A stretch of DNA of 53,040 nucleotides, taken from assembly GCF_014648075.1 (NCBI RefSeq), contig NZ_BMQK01000028.1:1-53040 (forward strand), read 5' to 3'. The translations under genes and the position numbers were made by a program. Under the pieces are notes generated by a model, which worked only from the letters and a program-made list of their open reading frames with translations, did not search any database and had not been told where the DNA came from. This DNA is from Streptomyces ruber. GTDB lineage: Bacteria > Actinomycetota > Actinomycetes > Streptomycetales > Streptomycetaceae. Below are positions 8,110 through 16,772 of this stretch, piece after piece (positions within the stretch are counted from its first letter, which is position 1; the number at the start of each line of letters is the position of its first letter).

Positions 8110-8525
8110 GAAAGCCGGGGCCGGCGGCTCCAGGATGCGGCCCGAGACGGTGGCCGAGGTCTCGTTGTGCGGGGCGGCGCGGACGACGGTGAGCAGCGGC
8201 GTACGAGGCACCACCGGGTCCTCCCGGACGCCGGGGACGAAGCGGGTCAGGCGGGTGCCGACCCCGTCGAGGGGCTCTCCTCGACCGCCTTCGGAGCGTC
8301 CATGACCGGGGCGGATGCGGCCGCTGTGGCGGCCTCGACGGCCTGCTCCTTCGTATCGGAGCAGTGGTGCACGAGCGCCGGGGCGGCGCCGACGGTGTCG
8401 GCGATCACGCGGACGGACGGACGTCCGGTCGTGGCCGCGCCGGGAGGACGCCTCGCGGGCGGCGTCAGGATGCGGTCGCGGGCGGCGTCAGGATGCGGTC
8501 GCGGGCGGTCGGCAGGTCGGCCGAC
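8110..8525 (-). pseudogene. degraded TetR-family regulator gene
   Basis: Pieces of a TetR repressor appear in order on the minus strand but in different frames: ADLPTARDRIL (typical helix 1 start, about 8525-8490), RGHDRTSVR, then VRVIADTVGAAPALVHH followed by TKEQ (the helix-turn-helix, about 8405-8345), a stop near 8252, and LLTVVRAAPHNETSATV-like C-terminal ligand-domain remnants (about 8200-8140). A 23-bp exact tandem duplication (8455-8500) breaks the frame inside the HTH. The TetR assignment rests on the HTH phrase. No intact copy is present, so it is unlikely to make a functional regulator. Confidence 0.65.
8455..8500. repeat. 23-bp exact tandem duplication within the TetR pseudogene
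   Basis: Units 8455-8477 and 8478-8500 are identical and are followed by a partial third copy. A 23-bp insertion is not a multiple of three and accounts for one of the frameshifts. Confidence 0.85.
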
Positions 8526-8573
8526 CCTGCGCGGGGCGGCCGTCTCCTGCGGGGCGGGGGCCGGCCGCCGGGG

Positions 8574-9431
8574 TCACGGCCGGGGCACCTTCGAGGCTGA
8601 GGAGATTGAGGAGACGGAGGAGGCAGAGGAGGCGGCGAGGTGCAGCCGGGTGAAGGCCAGGGCCTCGGCGAGGTCGGCCTCGCGCTCGGCGCTGGACATG
8701 GCGCGGCGGGTGTTGACCTCGATGACCACGTGACCGTCGAAGCCGCTGAGCGCGAGGCGCTCCAGCACCTCGGCGCAGGGCTGGGTGCCACGGCCCGGGA
8801 CCAGGTGCTCGTCCTTGTTGGAGCCGTTGCCGTCGGCGAGGTGGACGTGGCCGAGGCGGTCACCCATGCGGTCGACCATCTGCAGGGCATCCGTGCGGGC
8901 CGTCGCGGTGTGGCTGAGATCGACCGTGAAGTGGCGGTAGTCGTCCTTGGTGACGTCCCAGTCGGGGGCGTAGGCGAGCATCTCGCGATCGCGGTAGCGC
9001 CAGGGGTACATGTTCTCGACGGCGAACCGCACATCCGTCTCGTCCGCCATCCGCCAGATGCCGGAGACGAAGTCGCGCGCGTACTGGCGCTGCCACCGGA
9101 AGGGAGGATGGACCACGACGGCGTCGGCGCCCAGCTTCTCGGCGGCGGCCCTGGCCCGCTGGAGCTTGGTCCAGGGGTCCGTGGACCACACGCGCTGGGT
9201 GATCAGCAGACAGGGGGCGTGGACGGCCAGCACGGGGATCTGGTGGTAGTCGGAGAGTCTGCGCAGCGCCTCGATGTCCTGGCTGACCGGGTCGGTCCAC
9301 ACCATGACCTCGACCCCGTCGTACCCGAGGCGCGCGGCGATTTCGAAGGCCGTCGCCGTCGACTCCGGATAGACGGAAGCCGTCGACAGGGCGACCTTCG
9401 CATCCGGGATGCGCACCGCTGGTTCTGCCAC
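8574..9431 (-). CDS. sugar phosphate isomerase/epimerase-like TIM-barrel protein
   Basis: A 285-aa AP-endonuclease-2/xylose isomerase-like TIM barrel. Metal-site-like segments follow the family order: GYDGVEVMVW, VLAVHAP, DAVVVHPPF, FAVENMYPW, FTVDLSHT, GHVHLADGN, DEHLVPGRGT and HVVIEVNTR, with His, Glu and Asp at the expected strand ends. The substrate cannot be told from sequence; sugar-phosphate isomerisation is the generic family activity. The C-terminal ~25 residues are Ser/Ala low complexity. The GTG start at 9431 lies 7 nt after TACCCT (9444-9439), indicating a leaderless transcript. Upstream on the same strand is the Ppx/GppA gene, separated by a repeat-filled gap and a hairpin. Confidence 0.85.
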   Translation of the reverse strand: MAEPAVRIPDAKVALSTASVYPESTATAFEIAARLGYDGVEVMVWTDPVSQDIEALRRLSDYHQIPVLAVHAPCLLITQRVWSTDPWTKLQRARAAAEKLGADAVVVHPPFRWQRQYARDFVSGIWRMADETDVRFAVENMYPWRYRDREMLAYAPDWDVTKDDYRHFTVDLSHTATARTDALQMVDRMGDRLGHVHLADGNGSNKDEHLVPGRGTQPCAEVLERLALSGFDGHVVIEVNTRRAMSSAEREADLAEALAFTRLHLAASSASSVSSISSASKVPRP

Positions 9432-9547
9432 GAAGGACAGGGTACGGGGCCGCGCTGCGCACCGGGAGCCGGTTCCTGTGGCACCGCTGCGGGGTACGGC
9501 AACCGGCCATCGGCTGACCCGCGCATACGGGCCCGACGGGTGGCGGA

Positions 9548-9591
9548 ACCACCCCTTCCGGGGTGGCGGATGTCACGCCGGAAGGGGTGGT
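9548..9591. terminator. hairpin between ppx and the isomerase gene
   Basis: Perfect 14-bp stem ACCACCCCTTCCGG (9548-9561) / CCGGAAGGGGTGGT (9578-9591) with a 16-nt loop, about 490 nt beyond the end of the minus-strand phosphatase gene. It probably ends that transcript before the isomerase promoter. Confidence 0.6.
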
Positions 9592-9599
9592 ATCGGGCG

Positions 9600-10080
9600 G
9601 CGAGGGGCGGGGCGGGGACAGTGCGGTCTGTACGGGGCGGCGCACCGTCGGGCCGGGACAGCGCGCGGCCGGATGGGACGGCGCACGGTCGCACGAAGAC
9701 GGCTCGCGACTGATACGAGACGACGACGGCCGGGGCCTGGACAGTGCGCGCCGGTACTCGGCGACGCACGATCGGCGACAGAGACGTAGAGGGCACGCGG
9801 CCGGAGACGGCATACCGTCGGTGCGGCGCGGGGCCGGGGCGACGCGGGGCCTGGGCTGCGCGGGTCCGATGCGACGCGGGGCCGGTGCGGCATGCGGCCG
9901 GGGCGGTGAGCGGCCGGTGCGGCATGCGACCGGGGCGGTGAGCAGCCGGGGCCGCGCGGACCAGTACGGCACGCGGCCGGCACCACGGCACGCGGCCGGC
10001 ACCGCCCGGGACCGGTGCGGCATGCGGCCCTGGCCGCCCACGAGGCCGGTGCGGCATGCGACCGGGGTCGCGTGCCGCGT
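9600..10080. repeat. gene-free, degenerate GC-rich repeat region
   Basis: No credible gene lies between 9432 and 10084. The right half holds imperfect tandem copies of a GGTGCGGCATGCGGCCGGGG-type unit: near 9882 and 9914, two ACGGCACGCGGCCGGCACC copies near 9964-10000, and more near 10012-10060. The left half has looser copies of the same words. Long ORFs on both strands here are Arg/Pro/Ala/Gly-rich repeat translations. Confidence 0.7.
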
Positions 10081-10084
10081 GTCG

Positions 10085-11050
10085 TCACGTCATCGGTACG
10101 TGCTTCGGGCCCGGGGCCCGGGTCGTCGGCATGTGGTCCAGGCTGCGGAGGATGACGCCCTCGCGCAGGGCCCAGGGGCAGATCTCCAGGGCCTCCACGC
10201 CGAGCAGTTCCATGGCGGCCTCGGCGACCAGCGCGCCCGCGAGGAGCTGGCCCGCGCGGGCCACGGAGACGCCGGGCAGCTCGGCGCGCTCGGCGACGGT
10301 CATCCCGGCGAGTCTGGGCACCCAGCTCTCCAGCGACTGGAGCTTGAGCTCGCGCTGGACGTACAGGCCGTCGGCGGAGCGCGCGGCGCCCGTGAGACGG
10401 GCCAGTTGCTTGAACGTCTTCGAGGTGGCGACCACGTGGTCGGGGGTGCCGAACCGGCTGAACTCCCCCACGGACCGGGCGATCCCGGTGCGCACGTGCC
10501 GGCGGAGCGCCTTCACGTCGGCCGGGTCCGGCGGGTCCCCCGGCAGCCAGGCCGCCGTCAGCCGGCCCGCGCCGAGCGGCAGCGACACCGCGGTGTCCGG
10601 CTCCTCGTCCATCCCGTACGCGATCTCCAGGGAGCCGCCGCCGATGTCGAGCACGAGCAGCTTGCCGGCCGACCAGCCGAACCAGCGGCGCACGGCCAGG
10701 AAGGTGAGCCGTGCCTCCTCCTCGCCGCTGAGGACCTGGAGCTCGACGCCGGTCTCGGTGCGCACGCGCGCGAGGACCTCGTCGGCGTTGCCCGCCTCCC
10801 GCACGGCGGAGGTGGCGAACGGCAGCAGGTCCTCGACGCCCTTGTCCTCGGCGGCCACCAGCGCCTCGCGGACGACGCCGACGAGCCGCTCGACGCCCTG
10901 GTCGGTTATGGACCCCTCCTCGTCGAGGAGCTGGGCCAGTTTCAGCTCGACCTTGTAGGAGTACGCGGGCAACGGACGGGCGCCCGGGTGCGCGTCCACC
11001 ACCAGCAGGTGCACCGTGTTCGAACCCACGTCGAGGACACCGAGTCTCAT
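10085..11050 (-). CDS. Ppx/GppA family exopolyphosphatase / pppGpp phosphohydrolase
   Basis: A 321-aa member of the ASKHA-fold Ppx/GppA phosphatases, which hydrolyse polyphosphate or (p)ppGpp. Phosphate-binding motifs are MRLGVLDVGSNTVHLLVVD at the N-terminus and VLDIGGGSLEIAYG in the middle; an LPFATSAVREAGN segment is also typical. It lacks the C-terminal HD domain of long Ppx enzymes, matching the short actinobacterial type (Mtb Ppx1/Ppx2 size range). ATG 11050 lies 7 nt after TAGCGT (11063-11058), a leaderless start. Upstream in-frame sequence is Pro/Arg low complexity and is excluded. It is divergent from the Cys-rich gene at 11122. Confidence 0.88.
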   Translation of the reverse strand: MRLGVLDVGSNTVHLLVVDAHPGARPLPAYSYKVELKLAQLLDEEGSITDQGVERLVGVVREALVAAEDKGVEDLLPFATSAVREAGNADEVLARVRTETGVELQVLSGEEEARLTFLAVRRWFGWSAGKLLVLDIGGGSLEIAYGMDEEPDTAVSLPLGAGRLTAAWLPGDPPDPADVKALRRHVRTGIARSVGEFSRFGTPDHVVATSKTFKQLARLTGAARSADGLYVQRELKLQSLESWVPRLAGMTVAERAELPGVSVARAGQLLAGALVAEAAMELLGVEALEICPWALREGVILRSLDHMPTTRAPGPKHVPMT

Positions 11051-11057
11051 GTACAAA

Positions 11058-11115
11058 ACGCTACTGCCTGACGGCGGGCCGCCGGTCACCGCAGCGACGC
11101 CGGGCGTCCTACCCT
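11058..11115. promoter_or_regulatory. divergent leaderless promoters (ppx / Cys-rich gene)
   Basis: -10 hexamers TAGCGT on the minus strand (11063-11058, 7 nt before ATG 11050) and TACCCT on the plus strand (11110-11115, 6 nt before GTG 11122). Both genes are driven from a 71-bp gap. Confidence 0.6.
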
Positions 11116-11121
11116 GGACGG

Positions 11122-12015
11122 GTGCCAAAGACGAAAAAGGCGAAGGACGGAAAGACGGCCAAGAAGGCGAAGGTGGCCAAGGACGCCAAATACGTCGTGC
11201 GTTCTTCGCAGGCGGCGCAGGCGGAGGTGCCGGAGCCCGCGGTGCCGGCGCTGCGCCCTCAGGAGCCCGACGAGAAGGGGCTCGACTTCGCGCGCGCGTG
11301 GGTGGAGTTCCCTGATCCGGCGGACGAGGAGCAGGTCTTCCGCTGCGATCTGACATGGCTGACCTCCCGCTGGAACTGCGTCTTCGGCAGCGGCTGCCAG
11401 GGCATCAAGGCGGGCCGTGCGGAGGACGGCTGCTGCACCTTGGGTGCCCACTTCTCGGACGAGGACGACGAGAAGCGCGTCGCCGGACATGTGGCGCGGC
11501 TCACGCCGGACATCTGGCAGTACCACGATGTGGGCACCCGGTCCGGCTGGGTCTCGGAGGACGAGGACGGCGAGCGCCAGACCCGCCCGTACAAGGGTTC
11601 GTGCATCTTCCAGAACCGGCCCGGGTTCGCCGGGGGCGTGGGCTGCTCGCTGCACATCCTGGCGCTCAAGGAGGGCCGTGAGCCCCTGGAGACCAAGCCG
11701 GACGTGTGCTGGCAGCTGCCGGTCCGGCGGACGTACGAGTGGATCGACCGTCCCGACGACACGCGGGTGCTGCAGGTCTCCATCGGCGAGTACGACCGGC
11801 GCGGCTGGGGTCCGGGCGGCCACGACCTGCACTGGTGGTGCACGTCGGCGACCTCGGCGCACGGCGCGGGCGAGCCGGTGTACGTCTCGTACCGGCCCGA
11901 GCTGATCGAGCTGATGGGCAAGGCCGGGTACGACCGGCTGGTCGAGCTGTGCGAGGAGCGCCTGAGGTCGCAGCTCCCGCTGCTGGCACCGCATCCGGCG
12001 GACCCGGTGCGCTGA
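11122..12015 (+). CDS. conserved actinobacterial Cys/Trp-rich hypothetical protein
   Basis: A 297-aa protein with a Lys-rich N-terminal tail (PKTKKAKDGKTAKKAKVAK) followed by a compact, conserved-looking region. It holds many cysteines (FRCDLTW; NCVFGSGCQGI; DGCCTLGAHF; GSCIFQN; GVGCSLHI; DVCWQLP; WWCTS) and the segments TYEWIDRPD and GWGPGGHDLHWWC. The Cys and His density suggests bound metal (zinc or iron) or disulfides, but I recognise no named family with confidence. GTG 11122 sits 6 nt after TACCCT with no Shine-Dalgarno sequence, so it is probably leaderless. It converges with the sigma-like gene downstream. Confidence 0.75.
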   Translation: MPKTKKAKDGKTAKKAKVAKDAKYVVRSSQAAQAEVPEPAVPALRPQEPDEKGLDFARAWVEFPDPADEEQVFRCDLTWLTSRWNCVFGSGCQGIKAGRAEDGCCTLGAHFSDEDDEKRVAGHVARLTPDIWQYHDVGTRSGWVSEDEDGERQTRPYKGSCIFQNRPGFAGGVGCSLHILALKEGREPLETKPDVCWQLPVRRTYEWIDRPDDTRVLQVSIGEYDRRGWGPGGHDLHWWCTSATSAHGAGEPVYVSYRPELIELMGKAGYDRLVELCEERLRSQLPLLAPHPADPVR

Positions 12016-12145
12016 GGGTCGGGTCCTCGGCCCGAAGCCCGGAGGGCCCGGAGCCCGGGGACCAGGGCCCGGAGCCGCACGTCGGCTGTCGCGGTTGTCG
12101 CGGCCGTCGGACGGGCCGGACGGGCCGGACGGGCCGGAGCGGGTC

Positions 12146-13834
12146 CTAATCGCCGGCGGGCGCACTCGGGGTTCCGTCGTCGCCGGGGCTCGGGGCCGGC
12201 CCGGCGGGGTCCGTGGGGGTTGGAGGCCCGGGCGTCGGGGTGGAGGAGGCCGGGGCGCTCGGCGTGGGCTCCGGGCCCGAGGTGGGCGTGGGTGGCGGAG
12301 CGCTCGGTGCCGTCGGGCCGGGCGGGGCGGGCCGTGGGGAGCTCGGCCGGGAGTCGGGGCCGTACCCCTCGACCGGGACGACGGCGCCGGCCGGTGCGAT
12401 CGACACCCGGGCGCTCCAGTGCCCCGCGGGCTCGCGCAGACGGTCGACGTGCACGTCGACCGTGTCCGACGCGCCGGGCGCGAGGGTTCCCCGGGAGCGG
12501 CCGAAGTAGAGCCATCCGGCGTCGGTGTGCGCGGACCAGGCGACCGGCGCGCTCCCGGTCGCGGTCAGAGTGATGACCATGGTGTCGCCGTCACCGATCG
12601 CCCGCACGGTGAGCGCACCGGCGCCGGGGTCCGCGTCGCCGTGGACCTCCATGCCGATGCCGGAGGCTCCCTCGCCGGGGCGGCCGGGCCCGGAGCCGGC
12701 GTCGCCGGCGTTCCGGTAGTCCCCCGTGCCGTCGTCGGGCCCGTCGGGCCGGTCGGGCTCGTGTGCCTCGCGTGCGGTGGCGGCCGCGGGGCCCTCGGTC
12801 GCCTCGCCGCCGGCCGGCTGCCCACTCCGGAAGGCGGCCCAGACGGCGAGGACGGGCGCGGCGACGACCGTGGCCACGACGGTCGTCGTGACGGCACGCG
12901 CGCGCAGCCGGTCACGACGGGCCGCGCGGCCCTTGAGGTCCAGGGGGAAGCCGCGCCGGTCGAAGCGCGGAGAGCCGCCCCGCGCGCGCGTGAGGTGCGT
13001 CATCGCCGTGCGCAGGTCCGCGCGCGGGGCCTCGACGAGGGGCAGCGCGGCGGGCGTGACGCTGGTACCGGGCCACCGTCCGGGGGCGGCGCGTTCGGCG
13101 GTGCGGCGGCAGCGGGGGCAGTCGTCCACGTGCCGGACCAGTTCGCGGCGGAGGGTGGTGCCGAGGACGAGCCGGTGGTCGTGGGAGAGCCGGGCGACAC
13201 CGGGGCAGGTGCCGGCCTCCACGACGGCGAGGGCCGCACGGGTGCGCTCCACCTCGCAGGCGGCGGAGGCGAGCAGCTCGCGCGCGGAGGCGGGGGCCGA
13301 ACCGAGGACGGCGGCGATCTCGTGGGCGGTGAGCCGGTGGCGTACGGCCAGTTCGAGCGCCTCGCGCTGTGCGGGCGTCGTACCGGCGGCCTCGGGCCAG
13401 GCGAGCCGGGCGATGTCGTGCTGCCGCCGCGCCCGCTCCCGCGGCGGGACGGGTGGCCCGGAGTCCGGTTCGCGCCGCTCGTCGGTGCCGGGGCGGCCGG
13501 AGGCGTGCGCGCCCTGGCGTTTCTCCCGCGCGCCGGCCAGCTCGCGCAGGCACGCCCAGCGGGCGAGCGCGTACAGCCAGGCGCGGTGGTCGTCCGGAGT
13601 GGCCGGGCCGCGGCGGCGCTCGGCGACACGGAGCGCGTCGGCCAGCGCCGCGGTCGCCGCGTCGTGGTCGCACAGCACGGACAGGCAGTAGGTGAACAGG
13701 CCGTCCAGCTGGGCCTCGTGGCGGCCGGGCGGGGCTTGCGCCGGTGAGCGCGCGGCCGCCCGGTCGCCCTTCTCCTCATGCGCTCGTTGTGCGCCGGTGG
13801 TGCGGGTCGGGGTCTCCGGACTGGTCGTCATCAC
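12146..13834 (-). CDS. sigma-like / zinc-finger / transmembrane / BACON-domain fusion protein
   Basis: A 562-aa protein with an unusual order. An ECF sigma region-2-like helical part (about 42-105) is followed by a region-4-like helix-turn-helix (about 152-205, TPAQREALELAVRHRLTAHEIAAVLG). Next comes an anti-sigma-type zinc motif H235-x3-C239-x2-C242 (RHVDDCPRC), a transmembrane helix (about 315-335) and a BACON-like beta domain (about 430-480, AHTDAGWLYFGRSRGTLAPG). The tail is a long Pro/Thr/Ser/Gly-rich stretch. It therefore looks membrane-anchored with sigma-like domains inside and a binding domain outside. The GTG at 13834 lies 7 nt after TACGGT (13847-13842), a leaderless start. Whether it still binds core polymerase is unknown. 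Confidence 0.75.
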   Translation of the reverse strand: MMTTSPETPTRTTGAQRAHEEKGDRAAARSPAQAPPGRHEAQLDGLFTYCLSVLCDHDAATAALADALRVAERRRGPATPDDHRAWLYALARWACLRELAGAREKRQGAHASGRPGTDERREPDSGPPVPPRERARRQHDIARLAWPEAAGTTPAQREALELAVRHRLTAHEIAAVLGSAPASARELLASAACEVERTRAALAVVEAGTCPGVARLSHDHRLVLGTTLRRELVRHVDDCPRCRRTAERAAPGRWPGTSVTPAALPLVEAPRADLRTAMTHLTRARGGSPRFDRRGFPLDLKGRAARRDRLRARAVTTTVVATVVAAPVLAVWAAFRSGQPAGGEATEGPAAATAREAHEPDRPDGPDDGTGDYRNAGDAGSGPGRPGEGASGIGMEVHGDADPGAGALTVRAIGDGDTMVITLTATGSAPVAWSAHTDAGWLYFGRSRGTLAPGASDTVDVHVDRLREPAGHWSARVSIAPAGAVVPVEGYGPDSRPSSPRPAPPGPTAPSAPPPTPTSGPEPTPSAPASSTPTPGPPTPTDPAGPAPSPGDDGTPSAPAGD

Positions 13835-14078
13835 CCATGCGACCGTAGGCGGCGGGCGACAGGCCCTTCCTCACCGTTGCCGACATTTAATTCCTACGGG
13901 TGAAACGACCCCTCATAAGGGGACGGGAAGCAGGGATTCCGCAGTCGATCCGATGGAACGATGTCCGGTTCGTTCAAGACCGGAGCGGAACAGACGGGGA
14001 TCGGTCGCGCAGCCTGGCCGGCGGGCGGCGTCGAGGGCCGGGGCCGCGCTGTCAGTGGGGGCGGCTACGGTTTCGTGC

Positions 14079-15488
14079 ATGGCTGCCCGTACGAAGACCT
14101 CCAAGGACCGGCCGTCCTACCGCTGCACCGAGTGCGGCTGGCAGACGGCCAAGTGGCTCGGCCGCTGCCCCGAGTGCCAGGCGTGGGGGACGGTCGAGGA
14201 GTACGGCGCGCCCGCCGTCCGTACGACGGCGCCCGGCCGCGTCACCTCGTCCGCGCTGCCGATCGGCCAGGTCGACGGGCGCCAGGCCACCGCGCGCTCC
14301 ACCGGCGTGCCCGAGCTGGACCGGGTCCTCGGCGGCGGCCTCGTGCCCGGGGCGGTCGTGCTCCTCGCGGGCGAGCCCGGCGTCGGCAAGTCCACGCTGC
14401 TCCTCGACGTGGCGGCCAAGGCGGCCAGCTCCGAGCACCGCACGCTGTACGTGACCGGCGAGGAGTCGGCGAGCCAGGTGCGCCTGCGCGCCGACCGCAT
14501 CAACGCCATCGACGACCACCTGTACCTGGCGGCGGAGACCGATCTGGCCGCCGTCCTCGGCCACTTGGACGCGGTGAAGCCCTCCCTGCTGATCCTCGAC
14601 TCGGTGCAGACCGTCGCCTCCCCCGAGATCGACGGCGCCCCGGGCGGCATGGCCCAGGTCCGCGAGGTGGCCGGCGCCCTGATCCGCGCCTCCAAGGAGC
14701 GCGGGATGGCCACCCTGCTCGTGGGCCACGTCACCAAGGACGGCGCGATCGCCGGACCGCGCCTGCTCGAACACCTCGTGGACGTCGTGCTGCACTTCGA
14801 GGGCGACCGTCACGCGCGCCTCCGGCTCGTGCGCGGTGTCAAGAACCGGTACGGGGCGACGGACGAGGTCGGCTGCTTCGAGCTGCACGACGAGGGCATC
14901 ACGGGGCTGGCCGACCCGAGCGGCCTGTTCCTGACCCGCCGCGACGAGCCGGTGCCGGGCACCTGCCTGACGGTCACCCTGGAGGGCCGCCGCCCGCTGG
15001 TGGCCGAGGTGCAGGCGCTCACCGTCGACTCCCAGATCCCCTCCCCGCGCCGGACCACCTCGGGCCTGGAGACCTCCCGCGTCTCGATGATGCTGGCGGT
15101 GCTGGAGCAGCGCGGGCGGATCAGCGCGCTCGGCAAGCGGGACATCTACTCGGCGACCGTCGGCGGCGTACGGCTGTCGGAGCCGGCCGCGGACCTCGCG
15201 GTCGCCCTCGCGCTGGCGTCGGCCGCGAGCGACACCCCCCTGCCCAAGAACCTCGTCGCGATCGGCGAGGTGGGTCTCGCCGGTGAGGTCCGCCGGGTCA
15301 CGGGCGTGCAGCGGCGGCTCGCGGAGGCCCACCGGCTCGGCTTCACGCACGCCCTCGTCCCGGGCGATCCGGGGAAGGTCCCGGCCGGGATGAAGGTCCT
15401 GGAAGTGGCCGACATGGGCGAGGCGCTGAGGGTCCTGCCGCGCTCCCGTCGCCGAGAGGCCCCACGGGAGCAGGAGGACCGCCGGTAG
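14079..15488 (+). CDS. radA: DNA repair protein RadA
   Basis: A 469-aa RecA-like ATPase that processes recombination intermediates and promotes branch migration. The N-terminal zinc finger is C-x2-C...C-x2-C (YRCTECGWQTAK, GRCPECQAWG). Walker A is GEPGVGKST, the Walker B region is LLILDSVQT, the RadA-specific KNRFG motif appears as KNRYG, and the C-terminal Lon-protease-like domain carries LPKNLVAIGEVGLAGEVR. The ATG lies 7 nt after TACGGT, again a leaderless start; the open frame upstream to 13692 is not conserved-looking. It is followed 82 nt later by disA, the same pairing as in Bacillus, where RadA restrains DisA activity. Confidence 0.95.
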   Translation: MAARTKTSKDRPSYRCTECGWQTAKWLGRCPECQAWGTVEEYGAPAVRTTAPGRVTSSALPIGQVDGRQATARSTGVPELDRVLGGGLVPGAVVLLAGEPGVGKSTLLLDVAAKAASSEHRTLYVTGEESASQVRLRADRINAIDDHLYLAAETDLAAVLGHLDAVKPSLLILDSVQTVASPEIDGAPGGMAQVREVAGALIRASKERGMATLLVGHVTKDGAIAGPRLLEHLVDVVLHFEGDRHARLRLVRGVKNRYGATDEVGCFELHDEGITGLADPSGLFLTRRDEPVPGTCLTVTLEGRRPLVAEVQALTVDSQIPSPRRTTSGLETSRVSMMLAVLEQRGRISALGKRDIYSATVGGVRLSEPAADLAVALALASAASDTPLPKNLVAIGEVGLAGEVRRVTGVQRRLAEAHRLGFTHALVPGDPGKVPAGMKVLEVADMGEALRVLPRSRRREAPREQEDRR

Positions 15489-15570
15489 ACTTTGCCCAGG
15501 TCTCGCCCGTCCGTACGAACCGAGTGTGCGAAAGCGGGAGCGCCCCAGAACCTGCGACCGGAGGAGTGCA

Positions 15571-16695
15571 GTGGCAGCCAACGACCGGGCAGCAGCTCCC
15601 GGAAAGTCCGGTGGGAGTGCCGGTGCCGATGGCCTGATGCGCGCCTCACTGAGCGCGGTGGCGCCGGGCACGGCCCTGCGCGACGGCCTCGAGCGCGTGC
15701 TCCGCGGCAACACCGGCGGACTCATCGTGCTCGGCTCCGACAAGACCGTCGAGGCCCTGTGCACGGGCGGATTCGTGCTCGACGTGGAGTTCACCGCGAC
15801 CCGGCTGCGCGAGCTGTGCAAGCTCGACGGCGGCATCGTCGTCTCCTCCGACCTGTCCAAGATCCTCCGGGCCGGCGTGCAGCTGGTGCCCGACCCGACG
15901 ATCCCCACCGAGGAGACCGGCACCCGGCACCGCACGGCGGACCGCGTCAGCAAACAGGTGCGCTTCCCGGTGGTCTCCGTCTCCCAGTCGATGCGCCTGA
16001 TCGCGCTGTACGTCGGCGGCCAGCGGCGCGTCCTGGAGGACTCGGCGGCGATCCTGTCCCGCGCCAACCAGGCGCTCGCGACGCTGGAGCGGTACAAGCT
16101 CCGCCTGGACGAGGTGGCCGGCACGCTCTCCGCGCTGGAGATCGAGGACCTGGTGACCGTCCGCGACGTCTCGGCGGTGGCGCAGCGCCTGGAGATGGTG
16201 CGCCGCATCGCCACCGAGATCGCCGAGTACGTGGTCGAGCTGGGCACGGACGGCCGGCTGCTGGCCCTGCAGCTCGACGAGTTGATCGCCGGGGTGGAGC
16301 CGGAGCGCGAGCTGGTCGTCCGGGACTACGTGCCGGAGCCGACGGCCAAGCGGTCCCGCACGGTCGACGAGGCGCTCGCGGAGCTGGACAAGCTCAGCCA
16401 CGCCGAGCTGCTCGAACTGTCCACCGTGGCGCGGGCGCTGGGGTACACCGGTTCGCCCGAGGCGCTCGACTCCGCGGTGTCGCCGCGCGGTTTCCGGCTG
16501 CTGGCGAAGGTGCCGCGGCTGCCGGGCGCGATCATCGACCGGCTGGTGGAGCACTTCGGCGGCCTGCAGAAGCTGCTCGCGGCGAGCGTCGACGACCTGC
16601 AGACCGTGGACGGCGTGGGCGAGGCCCGGGCCCGCAGCGTGCGCGAGGGGCTGTCGCGGCTGGCGGAGTCGTCGATCCTGGAGCGGTACGTCTAG
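15571..16695 (+). CDS. disA: DNA integrity scanning protein DisA, diadenylate cyclase
   Basis: A 374-aa protein making c-di-AMP from two ATP while scanning DNA for branched structures. The N-terminal DAC domain carries D86-G87-G88 (usually DGA) and the RHR motif in GTRHRTADR. A central helical linker and a C-terminal helix-hairpin-helix DNA-binding region (LQTVDGVGEARARSVREGLSRL) follow. The GTG at 15571 sits behind GGAGGAGTGCA; an in-frame extension to 15526 lacks support. A TAGACT hexamer straddling the radA stop (about 15485-15490) may give disA its own promoter in addition to radA read-through. c-di-AMP controls osmotic balance and cell-wall enzymes in Streptomyces. Confidence 0.95.
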   Translation: MAANDRAAAPGKSGGSAGADGLMRASLSAVAPGTALRDGLERVLRGNTGGLIVLGSDKTVEALCTGGFVLDVEFTATRLRELCKLDGGIVVSSDLSKILRAGVQLVPDPTIPTEETGTRHRTADRVSKQVRFPVVSVSQSMRLIALYVGGQRRVLEDSAAILSRANQALATLERYKLRLDEVAGTLSALEIEDLVTVRDVSAVAQRLEMVRRIATEIAEYVVELGTDGRLLALQLDELIAGVEPERELVVRDYVPEPTAKRSRTVDEALAELDKLSHAELLELSTVARALGYTGSPEALDSAVSPRGFRLLAKVPRLPGAIIDRLVEHFGGLQKLLAASVDDLQTVDGVGEARARSVREGLSRLAESSILERYV

Positions 16696-16772
16696 CCTCC
16701 GGCGGTTCGGGAGCTTCGGCGTCAGCCCCGCGCCCCTTGCAGGGCGCTGCCCCCCGAGTGCAGCCCTGCCGT

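Noticed and set aside
8860..10041. 393-aa minus-strand frame across the repeat block
   Set aside because: Composition is translated GC-rich repeats and it overlaps the isomerase gene out of frame.
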